33,280 nt of DNA, taken from NCBI GenBank assembly GCA_027492485.1, contig JAPUER010000075.1, forward strand, positions 75,775 to 109,054. The letters run 5' to 3'. The DNA comes from Betaproteobacteria bacterium. Lineage in GTDB: Bacteria; Pseudomonadota; Gammaproteobacteria; Burkholderiales; Casimicrobiaceae. The number at the start of each line of letters is the position of its first letter. Position 1 is the stretch's first letter. This document shows positions 22,129 through 29,631 of this stretch, piece by piece. A model generated the notes under the pieces. That model was given only the letters and a program-made list of their open reading frames with translations, was not told the DNA's origin and searched no databases. A program made the translations under genes and the position numbers.

Positions 22129-23607
22129 GTGACATTACGAAGACAGCCGGGTGCGCCGCTGGCCGCCGTGGATCTGGGTTCCAACAGTTTTCGCCTGCTG
22201 ATCGCCCGCGACGAGGGCGGGCAGATCGTGCCGATCAGCACGCATCGCGAGGGCGTGCGCCTCGCTGGCGGACTCGACGACCAGCAGCAGCTCGCCGACG
22301 ACAAGATCGCCGAGGCCTGTGCGGCGCTGGCCCGCTTCCGCGAGCGGCTCGGCGCCATCCCGCCGGATCGCGTGCGCGCCGTCGCCACCAGCACCTATCG
22401 CGTCGCGCGTAACGGCGAGGCGCTGCTGCGACAGTCGGAGCACGCGCTTGGCCTGCCGATCGACATCATTTCCGGGCCCGAGGAGGCGCGTCTGATCTAC
22501 CTCGGCTGCGCGCACACGCTGCCGTGGAGCGAGCAGGAGCGGCTGATCGTCGACATCGGCGGCGGCTCGACCGAGTTCATCGTCGGCCGCCGCTACGACC
22601 CGGAACTGACCGAGTCGTTCCCGCTCGGCGCCGTCACCCTGTCGCAGCATTTCTTCCCCGGTGCCACGGTCACTGCGGCCGCGTTCCGCAAGGCCGACGT
22701 CTATGTCCGCTCCCGCCTGGAAGTGCTGCAGAAGCGCTACAAGCAGGGCTGGGCGATTGCGTATGGCTCGTCCGGCACCATTCGCGCGATCTACGAAATC
22801 ATCACCGAAAACAGCTTCGGCGACAGCATCACGGTCGACGCCATGATGCGGCTGAAAAGTGCCCTGATCGACGCCGGACAGATGAGCCGCATCGAGCTGG
22901 CTGCGCTCAAGCCCAGCCGCGCGCCGGTGCTGCCCGGCGGGCTCGCCATCCTGCTCGGACTGATGCAGGAGCTGAACGTCGAACGAATGGAGCCCGCCGA
23001 AGGTGCGCTGCGGCTGGGCGTCATCTACGACATGCTGCACCGGAGCGAGGCGCCGGCCGACGACGACCCGCGCACGATCACCGTGTCGCGCATGCAGCGC
23101 CGCTACGGCGTCGACCTCGAGCAGGCGCGCCGCGTCGAAGCGCTGGCACAGTCGTTCTGGCAGCGTCTCGATCCGTCGGGCCCCGACGCGCTGCTGTCGT
23201 GGGCCGCCGCCGTGCACGAAATCGGCATGGCGATCGCGCACGAGGACTATCACCAGCATTCGGCCTATATCGTCGAGCATTCCGACATCTACGGCTTCTC
23301 CGAACAGGAACGGGCCGCACTCGCGCTGCTGGTGCTCGGCCACACCGGATCGATCAAGAAGATAGACCGCGATTCGCTGCCGCCGAAACTGCTGACGCGG
23401 CTCGTCTGCCTGCGTCTGGCCGCGCTGTTCTGTCACGGCCGCGTCGACGAATCCCCCGCCGCCGCGCTGGCCGTGAATGGCGAAAGCTTTGCGCTGGCCG
23501 TGGATGCGCGCTGGCTGGCCGAGCGGCCCCTGACCGCCTATCTGCTCGACGTCGAGGCGACGCGCTGGAGCAAGTACGGCGTGGCGTTCGCGGTGCGGAC
23601 GAAGTAG
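22129..23607 (+). CDS. ppx: exopolyphosphatase (Ppx/GppA family)
   Basis: Ppx removes terminal phosphate from long polyphosphate chains and can also act on pppGpp. The 492-residue product has the actin-like ATPase fold: AAVDLGSNSFRLLIAR at residues 12-27 (first phosphate loop), then VDIGGGSTEFIVG at about 140-152, and an HD-like C-terminal domain with AAAVHEIGMAIAHEDYHQH. Length fits Ppx of proteobacteria (about 500). The start GTG 22129 has AGGG 7 nt upstream and starts just after the Pho-box promoter. It is separated from ppk by 6 kb here, unlike the ppk-ppx operon of enteric bacteria. Confidence 0.93.
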   Translation: MTLRRQPGAPLAAVDLGSNSFRLLIARDEGGQIVPISTHREGVRLAGGLDDQQQLADDKIAEACAALARFRERLGAIPPDRVRAVATSTYRVARNGEALLRQSEHALGLPIDIISGPEEARLIYLGCAHTLPWSEQERLIVDIGGGSTEFIVGRRYDPELTESFPLGAVTLSQHFFPGATVTAAAFRKADVYVRSRLEVLQKRYKQGWAIAYGSSGTIRAIYEIITENSFGDSITVDAMMRLKSALIDAGQMSRIELAALKPSRAPVLPGGLAILLGLMQELNVERMEPAEGALRLGVIYDMLHRSEAPADDDPRTITVSRMQRRYGVDLEQARRVEALAQSFWQRLDPSGPDALLSWAAAVHEIGMAIAHEDYHQHSAYIVEHSDIYGFSEQERAALALLVLGHTGSIKKIDRDSLPPKLLTRLVCLRLAALFCHGRVDESPAAALAVNGESFALAVDARWLAERPLTAYLLDVEATRWSKYGVAFAVRTK

Positions 23608-23743
23608 AAACACACTTACCTGCCAGAAAGAAAGATGGCCCACGAGGGGCCAAAAAGGGAGGTATCGAGACGTGGTGACGGCGCACCACTTGCGCGCGGT
23701 TCGGATCACATCGGGGAACGATGCCGACGTGCCGGCACCGAGT

Positions 23744-23780
23744 GTGAACGGGTTGCGACGATAGTGCGCAACCCGTTCAC
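23744..23780. repeat. perfect 14-bp stem hairpin
   Basis: GTGAACGGGTTGCG (23744-23757) pairs completely with CGCAACCCGTTCAC (23767-23780) around a 9-nt loop. It stands 136 nt after the ppx stop and has no T-run, so it is not a classic intrinsic terminator. It may be a REP-type element or an RNA-stabilising structure. Confidence 0.6.
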
Positions 23781-23822
23781 GCGCTGGCAGCCGGGCCACG
23801 AGATGAATTCTGCTGCGCGATC

Positions 23823-23840
23823 GTGACACTGCCGTGACAG
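23823..23840 (-). promoter_or_regulatory. reverse-oriented Pho box-like repeat
   Basis: On the - strand: CTGTCAC-GGCA-GTGTCAC, with 7-4-7 spacing and the best half-site match to CTGTCAT in the window. No - strand gene follows it, so it may be an extra PhoB site for the promoter at 23905 on the other strand. Confidence 0.45.
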
Positions 23841-23854
23841 GTGCGCCGTGCCGT

Positions 23855-23894
23855 GCGTCACGTTTCTGTCGCCTGCACGTCACGCCAATGTAAC
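23855..23894 (+). promoter_or_regulatory. tandem Pho boxes of the olsB-like gene
   Basis: Four 7-bp units with 11-bp period: GCGTCAC, CTGTCGC, ACGTCAC, ATGTAAC, separated by 4-nt spacers. A -10-like TACATT (23905-23910) begins 10 nt after the last unit, the same distance as at ppx. This is the architecture of two adjacent PhoB-binding boxes replacing the -35. Confidence 0.7.
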
Positions 23895-23939
23895 CTCGCA
23901 TTCCTACATTGCGGTCGTCCAATTACCGGAGCAAGCCGC

Positions 23940-24716
23940 ATGTCGTTGCAACCGATTACCTCCGTTCTCTCCACCGTCAACGGCACCGGCGAGTCGCAGC
24001 TCAGCGTGCGGCTCGCCACCAGCGCCTGCGAAGTCATCGCCGCCCAGCGCCTGCGTTACAAGGTGTTCTGCGAGGAGATGGGTGCCGACCTGCACCGCCA
24101 TGACGGCCGCGACGTCGACGACTTCGACGCCGTATGCGACCACCTGATCGTCATCGACGAACACCTCGACAAAGTCGTCGGCACCTACCGCATCATGGCG
24201 CCGTGGGCGGCGCGCTCGGTCAAGCGCATGTATTCGGAAGGCGAATTCCGCATCGACAGTCTGCGCCCGATTGCGCACGAGATTTTCGAGGTGGGCCGCG
24301 CCTGCATTCATCCAGCCTACCGTAGCAGCGGGGCGCTGGCACGGCTGTGGTCGGGGCTCGGCATGTATGTGCGCAGCCACGGCGTGAAGTACCTCGCCGG
24401 TTGCGCCAGCGTGCCGCTCGACAGCGGCGCCCTGAACGTCGGCGCGTTGCGCAGCGAGCTGCTCGCGAGGCATCTGGCGCCGGAAGACTTTCGCGTGGAA
24501 CCGATGCGCGGACTGCAATCGCTCGGCGATCCGATGGGTGCGCGGCCGGCAGTGCCGCCTCTGCTCAAGGGTTATCTGCGACTCGGCGCCTGGGTTTGCG
24601 GCGAGCCGGCGTGGGATCCGGATTTCGACAGCGCGGACTTCTTTGTGCTGCTGCCGATCGAGCGCATGGCCCCACGCTATGCGCAGCACTTTCTGGGTGC
24701 GCGGACGGCGCAGTAA
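23940..24716 (+). CDS. olsB: OlsB-like L-ornithine N-acyltransferase (GNAT fold)
   Basis: OlsB acylates the alpha-amino group of ornithine from 3-hydroxyacyl-ACP, the first step to ornithine lipids, which replace phospholipids when phosphate is short. The 258-residue product has the features of this acyltransferase family: AQRLRYKVFCEEMGAD (residues 38-53), VVGTYRIM, and EVGRACIHPAYRSSGALARLW at about 116-136, followed by LAGCASVPL. ATG 23940 is chosen because it follows the Pho-box promoter. The partner O-acyltransferase OlsA is not in the window. A hemolysin-like or other amine acyltransferase role is possible, but the Pho boxes agree with OlsB. Confidence 0.78.
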   Translation: MSLQPITSVLSTVNGTGESQLSVRLATSACEVIAAQRLRYKVFCEEMGADLHRHDGRDVDDFDAVCDHLIVIDEHLDKVVGTYRIMAPWAARSVKRMYSEGEFRIDSLRPIAHEIFEVGRACIHPAYRSSGALARLWSGLGMYVRSHGVKYLAGCASVPLDSGALNVGALRSELLARHLAPEDFRVEPMRGLQSLGDPMGARPAVPPLLKGYLRLGAWVCGEPAWDPDFDSADFFVLLPIERMAPRYAQHFLGARTAQ

Positions 24717-24791
24717 CGGGGCCGCCATCAGCCAGCCCAATGCGGGCGCGAGCCCCATTCGCGGTTGCGGTGCGCCGTTTGCGGGCGCTGT

Positions 24792-26675
24792 TCACAGCAG
24801 CACTTGCGTCCCCAGTTCAACCACCCGGTTGGGTGGCAGGCGGAAATACGCGGCCGCCCCTTCGGCCTGGCGCGTCATCCACGCATACAGCGCGCAGCGC
24901 CACGCCGAAAGTTCTCCCGGTCCATCCTGCACGACGGAACGCGCGATGAAGTAGGTCGTCGTCATCGGATCGATGTCGATGCCTTGCGCTGCGGCGCCGG
25001 TCAGCGCGGCGGGAAGATCGGGTTCTTCACGGAAGCCAAAGCGCACGTCGATCCGCAGCAGGCCGGGCTCACTGCGGTCGATCTGCAACCGGTTGCCAGT
25101 GTCGACGTACGGTATTTCCTCGGTTCGCACATGGACCAGAATCAGCCGCTCGTGCAGCACGTGATAGTGCTTCAGATTGTGGAACAGCGCACTGGGCACC
25201 AGATCGCGATCGGACGCCAGATAGACCGCCGTGCCCGGTACCCGCGGTATGCCTTGCAGCACGCTGTCGGCAATGCCGCGAACGGGCAGGTCGAGGGCGC
25301 TGCGTTGCCGCGCGACCAGCGCGGAGCCTTTCTTCCATGTCATCAGCAGCAAAAAGACCGCGCTGCCGAACAACAGCGGAAACCAGCCACCGTCGGCCAC
25401 TTTCGACAGATTGGAGGCGAGGAAGCCGCTCTCCAGCACAACGAACGTGGCGAGCAGCGCCAGCAATGGCCAGCGGCGGCGGCCGGCCGCCATGAAGAGC
25501 ACGACCGCGACCAGCATTGAGGTGATGATCATGGTGCCCGACACTGCGATGCCATAGGCTGCGGCAAGCGCGCTCGACGAACGAAACTCCAGCACCAGCA
25601 GCACGACGCCGAGCAGCATGATCCAGTTGACGCTGCCAACGTAGATTTGCCCGCGCTCGCGATCCGAGGTGTGCTGCACATCGATACGCGGCAGGTAGCC
25701 GAGGCGCGACGCCTGCTGGGTGATGGAAAACGCGCCGGCGATCGTCGCCTGCGATGCAATCACGGTCGCCGCGGTCGCCAGCACTACCAATGCCAGCAAC
25801 AGCGATTCCGGTGCCAGCAGATAGAACGGATTCTTGATCGCCGTTGCGTCGCGCAGCACCAGTGCCCCCTGCCCGAAGTAGTTGAGCATCAGCGCCGGAC
25901 ACACCAGACCGAACCAGGCGATGCGCACGGCGCGGGCGCCGAAATGACCCATGTCCGCATACAGAGCTTCGCCGCCGGTCAATGCCAGGAACACCGCCGC
26001 CAGCAGCACGAACATCTTGCCCGGCTGCTCGATCGCAAAGTTGAGCGCGTACAACGGATTCAACGCCTGCAACACGACCGGAGTCTCGACAATGCTCTGC
26101 AAGCCAAGCGCCCCGATGACAAGAAACCAGAGACAGGTGACCGGTCCGAACAGGGCGCCAACCCGCCCGGTGCCGAAGCGCTGGATGCTGAACAGCGCAA
26201 TCAGGATGCCGATCGTGATCGGCACAATGAATTTTTCGAAGCGCGGCGTTGCAACACCCAGCCCCTCGACCGCCGATAGAACGGAAATCGCCGGCGTGAT
26301 CAGCGCGTCGCCATAGAACAGGGCGGCGGCGAACACACCGAGCGTCGCGATGATCGCCAGCTTGCGGCTGCTCAACCGTTGACGCTCGGCCAGACGATGG
26401 GTAAGCGCGGTCAACGCCAGCACGCCGCCTTCGCCATCGTTGTCGAAACGAAGCACCAGCCAGACATATTTGATCGAGATGATGCAGGTGACGGCCCAGA
26501 ACAATGCGGATAGCGCCGCCAATACGTTCTGCTGGCTGAGCGCCAGGGCATGCGGGCCGCTGAACGCTTCCTTGAAGGCGTAGAGCGGACTGGTGCCGAT
26601 GTCGCCGTAGACGACCCCGAGCGCCGCAAGCGTGAGCGCGGCCGTGCCTGAACGAACAGGCGTTTGCTGGTTCAT
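24792..26675 (-). CDS. kup: Kup-family potassium uptake protein
   Basis: Kup is an inner-membrane K+/H+ symporter with about 12 transmembrane helices and a cytoplasmic C-terminal domain. The 627-residue product shows the family signature ALGVVYGDIGTSPLYAFKEA at about residues 17-36. Further marks are DNDGEGGVLALTAL, FYGDALITPAISVLSAVEGL, GGEALYADMGHFG, and YFGQGAL. ATG 26675 is chosen because AGGAG stands 7 nt upstream; the open frame to 26783 lies in the spacer and overlaps kdpE. It begins 64 nt after the kdpE stop on the same strand, so it is probably in the kdpD-kdpE-kup transcript. It converges on the olsB-like gene. Confidence 0.95.
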   Translation of the reverse strand: MNQQTPVRSGTAALTLAALGVVYGDIGTSPLYAFKEAFSGPHALALSQQNVLAALSALFWAVTCIISIKYVWLVLRFDNDGEGGVLALTALTHRLAERQRLSSRKLAIIATLGVFAAALFYGDALITPAISVLSAVEGLGVATPRFEKFIVPITIGILIALFSIQRFGTGRVGALFGPVTCLWFLVIGALGLQSIVETPVVLQALNPLYALNFAIEQPGKMFVLLAAVFLALTGGEALYADMGHFGARAVRIAWFGLVCPALMLNYFGQGALVLRDATAIKNPFYLLAPESLLLALVVLATAATVIASQATIAGAFSITQQASRLGYLPRIDVQHTSDRERGQIYVGSVNWIMLLGVVLLVLEFRSSSALAAAYGIAVSGTMIITSMLVAVVLFMAAGRRRWPLLALLATFVVLESGFLASNLSKVADGGWFPLLFGSAVFLLLMTWKKGSALVARQRSALDLPVRGIADSVLQGIPRVPGTAVYLASDRDLVPSALFHNLKHYHVLHERLILVHVRTEEIPYVDTGNRLQIDRSEPGLLRIDVRFGFREEPDLPAALTGAAAQGIDIDPMTTTYFIARSVVQDGPGELSAWRCALYAWMTRQAEGAAAYFRLPPNRVVELGTQVLL

Positions 26676-26739
26676 GAAAAATCTCCTGGGATGAAGCCGG
26701 TACGCACGCAGGATGCGACGGCGATGGCTGCGCCGACGG

Positions 26740-27462
26740 TCAGTCAGGTGCGTTTGCTGGCGGCATGAAGCGGTAACCGACACCGGTTTCGGTAAGGATG
26801 AAACGGGGGCGCGCCGAATCCTGCTCGAGCTTCTGGCGCAAATGCGAGATGTGAATACGCAGGTAGTGGCCGCGTTCGAGATAGGCGTGCCCCCAGACTT
26901 CGGTCAGCAGATGACGCTGGGTGACGACGCGGTCGGCGTTGGCCAGCAGACAAAGCAGGATGCGGTACTCAATGCCGGTCAAATGCAGCGGCTGGCCGCC
27001 ACGCGTCACCAGACGGCGGGAGCGGTCAACCACGACGTCGCCAAAGCGAACCGTCGCGGCCTCTCCCTCGCGGGTGACGGCCGCACGACGCAGCAATGCA
27101 CGCACGCGGGCAAGCAGCTCGCCGGTGGAAAACGGTTTGGTCAGATAGTCGTCGGCACCCGCCTCCAGCGCCGCAATCTTTTCGGACTCGGCGCTACGCG
27201 CCGACAGCACAAGCACCGGCGTCTGCGTCCACGAGCGCAGCTCCTGCACGAACTGCTTGCCATCGCCGTCCGGCAACGAAAGATCGAGCACCACCAGGTC
27301 GGGCCGCGCCGTGCCGGCGTCGATCAGACCGGCCGTCAGCGTGGTCGCTTCGCGCACGACGAAACCCTCATGCGCCATCGACTGCTGCAGAAAGCGGCGG
27401 ATCTGCGCGTCGTCTTCCACCAGCAACACCGTCTGCGCGGCCTGCGAACCGGGGCTAGTCAT
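26740..27462 (-). CDS. kdpE: KdpE-type response regulator (OmpR family)
   Basis: The 240-residue product has a receiver domain at residues 11-125 with the acidic pair VEDD, phospho-acceptor Asp60 (LVVLDLSLPDGDG) and Lys109 (YLTKPF). It also has a winged-helix DNA-binding domain at about 140-232 ending ISHLRQKLEQD, RFILTETGVGYRF. The receiver and linker wording (GADDYLTKPFSTGELLARVRALLRR) is that of KdpE, which activates potassium-uptake genes. The start overlaps the sensor stop by ATGA. The next gene downstream is kup rather than kdpFABC, so the target may be kup. Confidence 0.9.
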   Translation of the reverse strand: MTSPGSQAAQTVLLVEDDAQIRRFLQQSMAHEGFVVREATTLTAGLIDAGTARPDLVVLDLSLPDGDGKQFVQELRSWTQTPVLVLSARSAESEKIAALEAGADDYLTKPFSTGELLARVRALLRRAAVTREGEAATVRFGDVVVDRSRRLVTRGGQPLHLTGIEYRILLCLLANADRVVTQRHLLTEVWGHAYLERGHYLRIHISHLRQKLEQDSARPRFILTETGVGYRFMPPANAPD

Positions 27463-29054
27463 AACCGCTCCTCGCCGTCCGGCTCCACCACCGGCGGCGT
27501 ACCGCGCGGCAAACGGATGACGACTCGCGCGCCGCGCAGGGCGGCGTCGCCCGCGCTGCCATCCGCTGTCGCCCGCATGGCCTGGATGGTGCCGCCATGT
27601 GCCTCCACAATCGCCTTGCAGATGGCGAGCCCGACACCCATGCCGGTAGTCGTACCTTCCGAGACGCCCCGCTCGAACAGCTCGAACAAGCCCTGCTCGC
27701 GTCCGTCGGGAAAGCCGGGACCATCGTCGTCGACGGCAATCTCGACGTACTCGCCGTCCTCCCGCGCCGAGAGCCGGATGCAGCTTGCCGCCGGCGAATA
27801 CTTCGCCGCGTTCTCCAGCAGGTTGCTCAACACCCGTTCCATCAGCACTGCATCGATGCAGAGCAGTGGCAAATCGGCCGCCAGGTGCAGTGCGATCCGG
27901 TGCCGACCGAGCGCTGCCTCGCTATGCCGCAGACTGGCGCCCACGACTTCTTCCAGCGGCTGCCATTCGCGGCGCAGACGCACGGCACCGGACTGCAGGC
28001 GGGCCATGTCGAGCAAATTGCTGACCATGGCGTTCAGACGCAGCGCCTGATCCTGCAGCGCCTCGGCGGTTTGCCTTAGCCCGCCGTCGCCAAGTTGCGG
28101 GTCGCGTGCGATCGATTCGGCCAGACCATAGATGCTGGTCAGCGGCGTTCGCACGTCGTGCGACAACGCGGCGAGAATGCGCGCCCGCAGACGTTCGTCG
28201 CGCGCGGCCAGGTCGTTCTGCGCCGCCACCTCGACGTAGTGAATCCGCTCCAGCGCCGTGGCCAGCAAATCGGCAATGGCGTGCAGCAATTCGACGCGCC
28301 CGGCCAACGGTGCCGCCGCCTCGCCGGCAGCAACGATCAGCACGCCGCGCCGACGCGTGGCGCCGCGCAGGCTCAGCAGCACGCGCTCGCCATCGTCGTT
28401 GCCAAGCTCGCGCGTATCGAACCCGGTGGCCTGTTCATAGGCGGCCTGCGCGGCCGCCTGCTCAGCCTGGCTCAAGGTGTATTCGCCGCTGCCGGACAGC
28501 GGTTGCAGACGGCCACCATCGTCGGGAACCAGAACCGCGCAACGGGCCTGAATCTGGTCACGCAGAAATTTGCCGACAGCGTCCACGCACATCTCGCGCG
28601 TCATCGAACCGGTCAGACTGGCCGCCAGGCCGAACAGCGCGGTACGCTCCACCGCCCGCAGCTCGGCATCGTCGACCCGCTGGCGCAGCGCATTGGTCAG
28701 ATGACCGATGGTCAACGCGACTGCAAGCATCACCACGAAGGTAAGCAGATACTGGATATCGTTCACCGCGAACGAAAACCGCGGTGGCACGTACAGGAAG
28801 TCGAACAGCGCCACACTGAGCACGGCGGCGATCACGCCGGCGCGACGGTTGCAGTAGTAGGCAATCACCAGCACGCCGAGCAGGAACAGCATCACGATGT
28901 TGGCCGCCGCCAGCCAGCCGGACAGCGGCCAGATCGCAAGCGCGATGACCGATGGCAGCAACAGCGCGCGCAACTCGCCCCGGCGTCCGCGACCGGTGGT
29001 CACGGGAAGGGACGTATCAACATCGTGAAGCCGCACCGCAAACGCTCCGTGCAT
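27459..29054 (-). CDS. kdpD: KdpD-like sensor kinase lacking the N-terminal KdpD domain
   Basis: This sensor phosphorylates the adjacent KdpE-type regulator. The 531-residue product has a four-helix membrane region of DUF4118 type (residues 30-122, with FDFLYVPPRFSFAVNDIQYLLTF). A GAF-like domain follows (about 140-270), then the dimerisation helix with His299 (AALSHDVRTPLTSIYG), and an HATPase domain with NLLENAAKYSP, DDDGPGFP and GMGVGLAICKAIVEAHGG. E. coli KdpD has 894 residues; the roughly 370-residue cytoplasmic KdpD/Usp input region is missing, with no trace before the start. I chose ATG 29054; an in-frame GTG at 29066 adds four residues. The first ~30 residues have no membrane segment. 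Confidence 0.88.
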   Translation of the reverse strand: MHGAFAVRLHDVDTSLPVTTGRGRRGELRALLLPSVIALAIWPLSGWLAAANIVMLFLLGVLVIAYYCNRRAGVIAAVLSVALFDFLYVPPRFSFAVNDIQYLLTFVVMLAVALTIGHLTNALRQRVDDAELRAVERTALFGLAASLTGSMTREMCVDAVGKFLRDQIQARCAVLVPDDGGRLQPLSGSGEYTLSQAEQAAAQAAYEQATGFDTRELGNDDGERVLLSLRGATRRRGVLIVAAGEAAAPLAGRVELLHAIADLLATALERIHYVEVAAQNDLAARDERLRARILAALSHDVRTPLTSIYGLAESIARDPQLGDGGLRQTAEALQDQALRLNAMVSNLLDMARLQSGAVRLRREWQPLEEVVGASLRHSEAALGRHRIALHLAADLPLLCIDAVLMERVLSNLLENAAKYSPAASCIRLSAREDGEYVEIAVDDDGPGFPDGREQGLFELFERGVSEGTTTGMGVGLAICKAIVEAHGGTIQAMRATADGSAGDAALRGARVVIRLPRGTPPVVEPDGEERL

Positions 29055-29166
29055 TGAACACGCCACGAAGCATAGGCAGTGACGCGCAAAAAGTCCGTCT
29101 ATTTGCGGCGGCTGCGCGTAAAGAACGCGTAAATTCCGTCGCCGGACGCGACCAGCATGCCGCGGC

Positions 29167-29631
29167 TTACAGCAATTCCGGCGTAGTCACCGCGCGCAGA
29201 ACGATGTCGCGCTCGCCATTGCGCTCGCGCGACTGCAGCCACCAGACCGCGCCTTTTTTGACGTTGAGCGGCGCCACCGTGTCGAACAGCAGCCAGTGCA
29301 GGCAATCGCCGATCCAGGGTTGATGGCCGACAACCACAATCGGCTCCGTCTGCGTTCCCCAACCGACGGCGGCCAGCACGGCCTCGGGCGTCGCATCCGG
29401 GTTCAGCTCTTTCAGGGTCTTGTGCTTGCGGGCAAGGCAGCGCGCGGTCTGCTGCGCGCGTCTGGCCTGACTGACGAAGACCTTGCACTGCTGCGGCAGG
29501 TTGCGGTCGAGCCAGAAGGCAACCCGCTCCGCCTGCCGCTGCCCCTTGACGGTGAGCTTGCGATCGAGATCGTCCTGACCCGGTTCGGCGTCGTGCGCCT
29601 CGGCGTGGCGCCAGAAGATGATTTCGCTCAT
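29167..29631 (-). CDS. sixA: SixA-family phosphohistidine phosphatase
   Basis: SixA removes phosphate from phosphohistidine, in E. coli on the phosphotransferase protein NPr and reportedly on the ArcB HPt domain. The 154-residue product begins with the RHG-type catalytic motif IIFWRHAEAHDA (His9). It continues with LTVKGQRQAERVAFWL, VFVSQARRAQQTA and VVGHQPWIGDCLHWLL, whose histidine completes the phosphate pocket. ATG 29631 is chosen because family members begin there and it overlaps the ppk stop by ATGA; the frame runs on to 29778 inside ppk. A ppk-sixA pair occurs widely in proteobacteria and suggests a link to phosphate signalling. Confidence 0.9.
   Translation of the reverse strand: MSEIIFWRHAEAHDAEPGQDDLDRKLTVKGQRQAERVAFWLDRNLPQQCKVFVSQARRAQQTARCLARKHKTLKELNPDATPEAVLAAVGWGTQTEPIVVVGHQPWIGDCLHWLLFDTVAPLNVKKGAVWWLQSRERNGERDIVLRAVTTPELL

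Larger units (their letters stand above)
23608..23939. other. gene-free spacer with hairpins and Pho boxes
   Basis: The 332-bp gap between ppx and the olsB-like gene. It holds a small hairpin TGGCCC/GGGCCA (23636-23652), a perfect 14-bp hairpin (23744-23780), a reverse-oriented Pho-type repeat (23823-23840) and a four-unit Pho repeat (23855-23894). No gene is supportable; open frames here are short and resemble nothing known. Confidence 0.6.

Noticed and set aside
22135-23922. 595-codon open frame on - opposite ppx
   Set aside because: Antisense shadow; it also runs through the Pho boxes and hairpin of the spacer.
26713-28050. 445-codon open frame on + opposite kdpDE
   Set aside because: Low-complexity Ser/Arg-rich shadow; both - strand genes have full catalytic motifs.
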